From Pseudomonas syringae KCTC 12500 (GTDB lineage: Bacteria; Pseudomonadota; Gammaproteobacteria; Pseudomonadales; Pseudomonadaceae): 64,000 nucleotides of DNA. The translations under genes were made by a program, and so were the position numbers. The notes beneath the pieces were generated by a model. That model was not told where the DNA came from. It worked only from the letters and a program-made list of their open reading frames with translations, and ran no database searches. This document shows positions 58,705 to 64,000 of the stretch, one piece after another (the stretch's first letter is position 1; every line of letters starts with the position of its first letter). The stretch lies in the NCBI RefSeq assembly GCF_000507185.2, contig NZ_AYTM02000002.1:3879501-3943500 (forward strand), written 5' to 3'.

Positions 58705-58734
58705 GGTGAGCGAGCGGGGTAACACTCGCTCACC
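58705..58734 (-). terminator. Hairpin after the M23 peptidase gene
   Basis: GGTGAGCGAG (58705-58714) and CTCGCTCACC (58725-58734) make a perfect 10-bp stem just after the stop codon on the minus strand. There is no T-run, so it may act as an RNA-stabilising 3' structure. Confidence 0.6.
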
Positions 58735-58741
58735 AACAGGC

Positions 58742-59566
58742 TTACGGCTGAAACGCGCCGATGAAGATCGCCGGGTCCACACGCGCATCGTTGAGGCTGA
58801 CGTTCCAGTGCATGTGCGGCCCGGTTGCGCGACCGGTTGCGCCGACTTTGCCAACCACTCCGCCACGCGGGACGAGGTCGCCGACCTTCACGTCGATCTT
58901 CGACATGTGGCAAAACATGCTGATGAAGCCTTGACCATGATCAACGAATACCGTGTTGCCATTGAAGAAGTAATTGCCGGTCAGGATGACCTTACCCGCT
59001 GCCGGAGATTTGATCGGCGTGCCTGCAGGAACCGCGAAGTCGAGGCCCGAATGCGGGTTGCGCTCTTCGCCGTTGAAGAAGCGACGCACACCGAACTTGC
59101 TCGACAACGGGCCGTTGACCGGCTTGTCCAGAATCAGATTGCTTGGCGTGCCCGGGCTGAAACTGCGGTAGGCGCGCAGTTGCTCGGCCAGTTCGCCCTC
59201 GATACGTTTGTTGTCTTCAGGATTGGGATTGACCTGACGTTTGTTCTTGAGCGTGATGTGCTGTTCCGGGTACTTCTTGCTGCCAACGGTGAAGTTGAGC
59301 GTGCGCCCGCCGGACGTGACTTGCTGGGTGCCGGGTTTGACGGTCAGCGGAATGCCGACGATGGCCAGCCAGCGTGTGCCCTGTTCCTTGACCACCAGCA
59401 CCGGTTTGCCTTGATAGGTGGCGGTCGGTGCCTGAGCGCCCGTGCCCAGGTCGATAACCGCGACACCGCCGGGCACCGGCTTGTCGAGTGCGCGAGTGAT
59501 GAAACTGTCGGCGTGGGCCGGGAGACAGAGCAGCAGGGCGAACAGCGGGGCGATAAAACGTAGCAT
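58742..59566 (-). CDS. M23-family metallopeptidase (LytM-type)
   Basis: This 274-residue periplasmic protein has a signal peptide (MLRFIAPLFALLLCLPAHA), a beta-rich N-terminal region and a C-terminal M23 domain (about 150-265). The metal ligands are in NPHSGLDFAVPAGT and GPHMHWNVSL, so it is likely active on peptidoglycan cross-links. xseA ends seven bases upstream, so the two are probably co-transcribed. Confidence 0.92.
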   Translation of the reverse strand: MLRFIAPLFALLLCLPAHADSFITRALDKPVPGGVAVIDLGTGAQAPTATYQGKPVLVVKEQGTRWLAIVGIPLTVKPGTQQVTSGGRTLNFTVGSKKYPEQHITLKNKRQVNPNPEDNKRIEGELAEQLRAYRSFSPGTPSNLILDKPVNGPLSSKFGVRRFFNGEERNPHSGLDFAVPAGTPIKSPAAGKVILTGNYFFNGNTVFVDHGQGFISMFCHMSKIDVKVGDLVPRGGVVGKVGATGRATGPHMHWNVSLNDARVDPAIFIGAFQP

Positions 59567-59573
59567 CAGGCAG

Positions 59574-60953
59574 TCAGTCCAGAAGGGAGAGGGTCACGGG
59601 TGTGAGGTGATTGTCTTCGACGCGCACGTGCAGTTCGCCTTCGCCGAGCCTGGCGGTAAGCCGTTGGCCCGTTTGCGTCTGTGCAGCGTTGCGGATCGCG
59701 TGACCGCGCTCGTCGAGCAGGATGCTGTAACCGCGTCCCAGTGTGGCGAGTGGGCTGACCACGTTGAGGGTCTGCACCTGACTTTGCAGTTGCAGCTTGC
59801 GCGCCTTGATCTGTTCGCGAATGGCTCTCGGCAGACGCTCGGCCAGGGCATCCAGACGCTGGCGCAAAAAGGCCAGGGTTCGGCCTGGATGCTGGGCAGC
59901 AAGGCGGCTTTGCATGTGCGCCAGACGCAGCTGACGTTGATGCATGTTCTGTTCGAAGGCGCGGCGCAGGCGCATGTCCAGGTCGTCCAGCCGTTGCGAC
60001 TGCTGACGCAAGCGCTCGCCAGGGTGGCGCAGACGCCGGGAAATACCCTCAAGACGCAACCGCTCGCGCATCAGACGGTCCTGCATGCGACTGACCAGTC
60101 GCCGGTGCAGGTTGTCGACGCGTCGATGCAGGTCGCTGGAATCCGGGGCGAGCAGTTCGGCGGCAGCGGAGGGCGTCGGTGCACGCACGTCGGCGACAAA
60201 GTCGCTGATGGACACATCGGTTTCATGCCCGACAGCGCTGACAATCGGAGTCACGCACGCGTCGATGGCGCGGGCGACGGCTTCTTCGTTGAAGCACCAC
60301 AGGTCCTCCAGTGAGCCGCCGCCACGAGCCAGGATCAATGCATCGAAGCCCCTGCTGTCGGCCAGCTTCAGTGCGCGGACAATCTGGTTGATCGCCTCGC
60401 GGCCCTGAACGGCTGTGGGAATCAAGGTCAGCTCGACCCGTGGCGCGCGACGGCGGAACACGCTGATGATGTCGCGGATCACCGCACCCGTCGGAGAACT
60501 GATAATCCCGATACGTTGCGGGTGCAGCGGCAGTGCGACCTTGCGCTCGGCGCTGAACAGGCCTTCGTCGCTGAGCTTGGCCTTCAGCGCATCGAACGCC
60601 AGGCGTAACGCACCATCACCGGCAGGTTCCACCGTATCGAGAATCAGCTGATAGTCGCCACGACCTTCAAACAGCGAAACCTTGCCGCGCACCTTGACCT
60701 GCAAGCCGTCCTTGAGCGCCTGACGCACCCGCGCTGCGCTCTGCCGGAACAACGCGCAGCGTACCTGTGCGCCAGAGTCCTTCAGCGTGAAGTACACATG
60801 GCCCGACGCCGGGCGCGAGAGGTTGGAGATCTCGCCCTCGACCCAGATGCTGCTGAACACGTCTTCCAGCAGCACGCGGGCGCGGCCGTTGAGCTGGCTG
60901 ACAGTAAGGACTTCCCGGTCGAGGCCGAGTCTTGCGAAAGGGTCTTTGATCAT
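59574..60953 (-). CDS. xseA: Exodeoxyribonuclease VII large subunit XseA
   Basis: XseA degrades single-stranded DNA with the small subunit XseB (not in the window). The start at 60953 (MIKDPFARLGLDREVLTVSQ) gives 459 residues; the upstream 12 codons are not conserved. An N-terminal OB fold (about 20-105) precedes the catalytic domain with IGIISSPTGAVIRDI and LILARGGGSLEDLWCFNEE, then a long coiled coil. Confidence 0.96.
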   Translation of the reverse strand: MIKDPFARLGLDREVLTVSQLNGRARVLLEDVFSSIWVEGEISNLSRPASGHVYFTLKDSGAQVRCALFRQSAARVRQALKDGLQVKVRGKVSLFEGRGDYQLILDTVEPAGDGALRLAFDALKAKLSDEGLFSAERKVALPLHPQRIGIISSPTGAVIRDIISVFRRRAPRVELTLIPTAVQGREAINQIVRALKLADSRGFDALILARGGGSLEDLWCFNEEAVARAIDACVTPIVSAVGHETDVSISDFVADVRAPTPSAAAELLAPDSSDLHRRVDNLHRRLVSRMQDRLMRERLRLEGISRRLRHPGERLRQQSQRLDDLDMRLRRAFEQNMHQRQLRLAHMQSRLAAQHPGRTLAFLRQRLDALAERLPRAIREQIKARKLQLQSQVQTLNVVSPLATLGRGYSILLDERGHAIRNAAQTQTGQRLTARLGEGELHVRVEDNHLTPVTLSLLD

Positions 60954-61084
60954 GTCGGGCATCATAATGGCAATGCCGGTCTGGCGCACAGGCCTGTCTC
61001 GTCGGTAAAGGCAGGATTGCTTCTTGACCTGAATGGCCAGCCCATTAAGCTGCGGCCTCGAACAGCTTTAAGCGACGCTCCGTT

Positions 61085-61633
61085 ATGAACACCCAAAGCA
61101 TCATCGTCCCGCAAATCTCCACCTTTCCCGGGCACGAGGCCAGGGCGCGGCTGATCCTGCGCTGGTTGGTCAAGCTCAATGTGGTCGAGCCGGAGCTGAC
61201 CACGTGCGGGCGTACCTATAACAAGATGGCCTACGCAGTGGCTCCCGGCGCGAAGCGGGTGGTGAAGAATCCCGATGCGTTGCCGTTCGGACAGGTCGTC
61301 AACGGCCTGGAAATCGTCACCAAGCGCTGCATCTATACCCCGCTGAACGACTTTGCCGAAGAGGCCGGTTGCCCGGAGTGTCGCCGCGAAGTGGGGGAGG
61401 CGCTGTTCGACAGCCTGGAAGACTGGATGCCCGGTCACACCGATAATTTCACCTGCCCCGAATGCCGCCACGAAGATGACATCAACGGCTTTCTTTTTCT
61501 CGACGCCTGCGGGTTTTCCAACCTCGGTTTCATCTTCAACAACTGGCTGGATGCGTCGTTCACGCAGACCTTTCTGGATGACTTCGCCGAACGTCTGGAT
61601 CGCCCGGTCTCCTGCGTTAATGTGCGTCTATAA
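61085..61633 (+). CDS. Conserved hypothetical protein with two CPEC motifs
   Basis: This 182-residue cytoplasmic protein starts MNTQSIIVPQISTFPGHEAR. Two CxxC pairs (GCPECRRE near 97 and TCPECRHED near 125) could bind zinc. The C-terminal part (FLFLDACGFSNLGFIFNNW) looks compact. It is conserved in Pseudomonas next to guaB as far as I recall, but the function is unknown. It is divergent from xseA. Confidence 0.8.
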   Translation: MNTQSIIVPQISTFPGHEARARLILRWLVKLNVVEPELTTCGRTYNKMAYAVAPGAKRVVKNPDALPFGQVVNGLEIVTKRCIYTPLNDFAEEAGCPECRREVGEALFDSLEDWMPGHTDNFTCPECRHEDDINGFLFLDACGFSNLGFIFNNWLDASFTQTFLDDFAERLDRPVSCVNVRL

Positions 61634-61662
61634 ACAGCTTTGATAATAGGCTGAGGTTTACA

Positions 61663-61691
61663 TTGAGCCGGGCGGGGTCTGTGGGTATAAT
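61663..61691 (+). promoter_or_regulatory. Sigma-70 promoter of guaB
   Basis: TTGAGC (61663-61668) and TATAAT (61686-61691) are spaced by 17 bases, 36 bases before the guaB start: a near-consensus housekeeping promoter. Confidence 0.82.
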
Positions 61692-61727
61692 GGCGCGCTT
61701 CCAATTTCCCGCCCGGGAGCCCCCGCG

Positions 61728-63197
61728 ATGCTGCGTATCAGTCAAGAAGCCCTTACATTCGACGACATTCTCCTTGTGCCCGGTTATTCCGAGGTACTCC
61801 CTAACGAAGTCAGTCTGAAAACCCGTTTGACCCGTGGCATCGAGCTGAATATACCTTTGGTCTCTGCTGCAATGGATACAGTCACCGAGGCCCGTCTGGC
61901 AATTGCCATGGCCCAGGAAGGCGGTATCGGTATCATCCACAAGAACATGACCATCGAGCAGCAAGCTGCCGAAGTGCGCAAGGTCAAGAAGTTCGAGGCC
62001 GGTGTCGTCAAGGACCCGATCACGATCGAAGCCGACGCCACTGTTCGCGATCTGTTCGAACTCACCCGCATGCACAACATTTCCGGCGTACCGGTCCTGC
62101 ACAATGGCGACCTGGTCGGCATCGTGACGTCCCGCGACGTACGCTTCGAAAATCGTCTTGATGTCCCTGTCCGCGAAGTGATGACGCCCAAAGAGCGTCT
62201 GGTCACCGTGCGTGAAGGCGCCGACAAGAACGAAGTGCGCGAACTGCTGCACAAGCACCGTCTTGAAAAAGTCCTGATCGTGGATGCCAATTTCGCGCTC
62301 AAGGGCATGATGACCGTCAAGGACATCGAGAAAGCCAAGGCTTACCCGCTGGCCAGCAAGGACGATCAGGCTCGCCTGCGTGTCGGCGCTGCAGTCGGTA
62401 CCGGCAAGGACACCGGCGAGCGCGTCACCGCACTGGTCGCGGCTGGCGTTGACGTCGTGGTCGTCGATACTGCTCACGGCCATTCCAAAGGCGTGATCGA
62501 CCGCGTCCGCTGGGTCAAGGAAAACTTCCCGCAGGTGCAGGTCATCGGCGGCAACATAGCCACTGGCGAAGCAGCCAGGGCACTGGTTGCCGCAGGCGCC
62601 GATGCAGTCAAGGTCGGTATCGGCCCGGGCTCCATCTGCACCACGCGTATCGTTGCTGGTGTCGGCGTGCCGCAGATCAGCGCCATCGCCAACGTCTCCG
62701 CTGCCCTTGAAGGCACTGGCGTGCCGATGATCGCCGACGGCGGTATCCGCTTCTCCGGTGACCTGTCCAAGGCCATCGTGGCTGGCGCCTCCTGCGTGAT
62801 GATGGGCTCGATGTTCGCCGGTACTGAAGAAGCGCCAGGCGAGATCGAACTGTTTCAGGGCCGTTCCTACAAGGCCTATCGCGGCATGGGCTCGCTGGGT
62901 GCGATGTCCCAGGCGCAAGGCTCGTCCGATCGCTACTTCCAGGATTCGTCCGCTGGTGCCGAGAAGCTGGTGCCGGAAGGCATCGAAGGCCGTGTGGCCT
63001 ATAAAGGTCCGTTGTCGGCCATCATCCATCAGTTGATGGGCGGCCTGCGTTCCTCCATGGGTTACACCGGCAGTGCCGACATCGAGCAGATGCGCACCAA
63101 GCCCGAGTTTGTTCGCATCACCGGTGCCGGCATGGCTGAGTCCCACGTCCATGACGTGCAGATCACCAAGGAAGCGCCGAACTATCGCGTCGGCTAA
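61728..63197 (+). CDS. guaB: IMP dehydrogenase GuaB
   Basis: GuaB oxidises IMP to XMP in guanine nucleotide synthesis. The 489-residue protein has a TIM barrel split by two CBS domains (about 93-205; [20 protein letters not shown]). The catalytic Cys is in [19 protein letters not shown] near 305, and the flap has [12 protein letters not shown]. guaA follows after 123 bases, so XMP passes to the next enzyme of the same locus. Confidence 0.98.
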   Translation: MLRISQEALTFDDILLVPGYSEVLPNEVSLKTRLTRGIELNIPLVSAAMDTVTEARLAIAMAQEGGIGIIHKNMTIEQQAAEVRKVKKFEAGVVKDPITIEADATVRDLFELTRMHNISGVPVLHNGDLVGIVTSRDVRFENRLDVPVREVMTPKERLVTVREGADKNEVRELLHKHRLEKVLIVDANFALKGMMTVKDIEKAKAYPLASKDDQARLRVGAAVGTGKDTGERVTALVAAGVDVVVVDTAHGHSKGVIDRVRWVKENFPQVQVIGGNIATGEAARALVAAGADAVKVGIGPGSICTTRIVAGVGVPQISAIANVSAALEGTGVPMIADGGIRFSGDLSKAIVAGASCVMMGSMFAGTEEAPGEIELFQGRSYKAYRGMGSLGAMSQAQGSSDRYFQDSSAGAEKLVPEGIEGRVAYKGPLSAIIHQLMGGLRSSMGYTGSADIEQMRTKPEFVRITGAGMAESHVHDVQITKEAPNYRVG

Positions 63198-63233
63198 AGC
63201 CTCCAGCTTCAAGCCCCAAGCAATCAGCTACAA

Positions 63234-63261
63234 GCGGTAGTTACGCAAGTGTAACTACCGC
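63234..63261. repeat. Perfect 11-bp inverted repeat between guaB and guaA
   Basis: GCGGTAGTTAC (63234-63244) and GTAACTACCGC (63251-63261) flank GCAAGT. The surrounding CAGCTTCAAGC/GCTTGCAGC words resemble the repetitive extragenic sequences common in Pseudomonas. It could act as an RNA processing or stability element. Confidence 0.6.
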
Positions 63262-63320
63262 ATTGATTCCGACAACTTGCCGCTTGCAGCGTATAGCTTG
63301 CAGCTGCTCAGAGAGTTTCC

Positions 63321-64000
63321 ATGGCCCTCGACATTCACGCCCACCGTATCCTGATCCTCGACTTCGGTTCCCAGTACACCCAGCTGATCGCCCGCCGCGT
63401 GCGCGAAATCGGCGTGTATTGCGAGCTGCATCCGTTTGACATGGACGACGAAGCGATTCGCGAATTCGCTCCAAAAGGCGTGATCCTCGCCGGCGGCCCC
63501 GAGTCCGTACACGAAGCCGACAGCCCGCGCTGCCCGCAAGCGGTATTTGACCTGGGTGTGCCGGTTTTCGGTATCTGCTACGGCATGCAGACCATGGCCG
63601 AGCAGTTGGGCGGCAAGGTTGCCGGTTCCGAGCTGCGCGAGTTCGGCTACGCTCGCGTTGACGTAGTCGGCAAAAGCCGTCTGCTCGATGGTATCGAAGA
63701 CCATATTGACGCAGACGGCCTGTTTGGCCTCGACGTATGGATGAGTCACGGTGACAAGGTCACCAAACTGCCGGAAAACTTCCACATTCTGGCCAGCACC
63801 CCGAGCTGCCCGATTGCCGGTATGGCTGACGACGCTCGCGGTTACTACGGCGTGCAGTTCCACCCGGAAGTGACCCACACCAAGCAGGGCGGTCGCATCC
63901 TGTCGCGCTTCATCCTCGACATCTGCGGCTGTGAAGCCCTGTGGACCCCTTCGAAGATTGCTGAAGACGCTATCGCTCAGGTTCGCGCCCAAGTGGGTAC
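63321..64000 (+). CDS. guaA: GMP synthase GuaA (partial, N-terminal part)
   Basis: The frame starts [20 protein letters not shown] and runs off the window after about 226 codons. This covers the class I glutamine amidotransferase domain: nucleophile Cys in [14 protein letters not shown] near 86 and the His/Glu pair in [13 protein letters not shown] near 180. The ATP-pyrophosphatase domain would lie beyond the edge. GuaA converts XMP to GMP, completing the pathway begun by GuaB. Confidence 0.97.
   Translation, partial: MALDIHAHRILILDFGSQYTQLIARRVREIGVYCELHPFDMDDEAIREFAPKGVILAGGPESVHEADSPRCPQAVFDLGVPVFGICYGMQTMAEQLGGKVAGSELREFGYARVDVVGKSRLLDGIEDHIDADGLFGLDVWMSHGDKVTKLPENFHILASTPSCPIAGMADDARGYYGVQFHPEVTHTKQGGRILSRFILDICGCEALWTPSKIAEDAIAQVRAQVG

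Overview
The window is a chromosomal segment of a plant-associated Pseudomonas of the P. syringae species complex. The identification rests on the Hrp1-type type III secretion (T3SS) gene order, near-canonical HrpL and its GGAACC-N15/16-CCACNNA promoters, a ShcA/HopA1 chaperone-effector pair, the Hrp island ending at tRNA-Leu/queA, and Pseudomonas-type housekeeping genes. I do not assign a pathovar.

Layout. (1) About 1-17.8 kb is the right-hand part of the Hrp pathogenicity island: the tail of a probable hrpE, then hrpF-hrpG-hrcC-hrpT-hrpV on +, converging on hrcU-T-S-R-Qb-Qa-hrpP-hrpO-hrcN-hrpQ-hrcV-hrpJ on -, then hrpL (sigma-54 type promoter) and hrpK on +. Three HrpL promoters are visible. 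A DUF393 (DCC thiol-disulfide family) gene sits between hrpV and hrcU, where I expect no gene. (2) About 17.9-28.8 kb corresponds to the exchangeable effector locus. It starts with shcA-hopA1 and continues into a roughly 9-kb patchwork bounded by a partial copy of the 3' end of tRNA-Leu plus its terminator (19.71-19.77 kb) and the intact tRNA-Leu(CAA) (28.76-28.84 kb). The patchwork holds a broken PHP/SMC-type ATPase gene (TrlF-like), a phage relic (truncated tail gene D, GH19 endolysin, decayed dam methylase), an orphan type VI secretion cassette (Hcp, Tox44 toxin, membrane-anchored probable immunity protein), and an intact ATPase-DUF4435 protein that looks like a phage-defence gene. No integrase or transposase was recognised. 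(3) About 28.9-64 kb is core genome: queA-tgt-yajC-secD-secF, suhB, trmJ-cysE, the isc iron-sulfur operon, ndk, rlmN-pilW-rodZ-ispG-hisS-yfgM-bamB-der, an aminotransferase/omega-amidase pair, a FlxA-like gene, an oxaloacetate decarboxylase family gene, leuA, an M23 peptidase, xseA, and guaB-guaA (guaA runs off the end).

How it fits together. The hrp/hrc genes encode basal body, export gate, ATPase complex, switch and gatekeeper proteins; HrpL drives them, HrpV and HrpG tune HrpL output through HrpS, and HopA1 with ShcA is a cargo of the machine. The island beyond hopA1 is about competition with bacteria and phages rather than plants: a contact-dependent toxin cassette and defence-type ATPases set into phage debris next to a tRNA. 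The most notable observations are the tRNA-derived repeat boundaries, the orphan Hcp-Tox44-immunity cassette, the ATPase-DUF4435 fusion, the doubly broken TrlF-like gene and the DUF393 gene inside the T3SS cluster.
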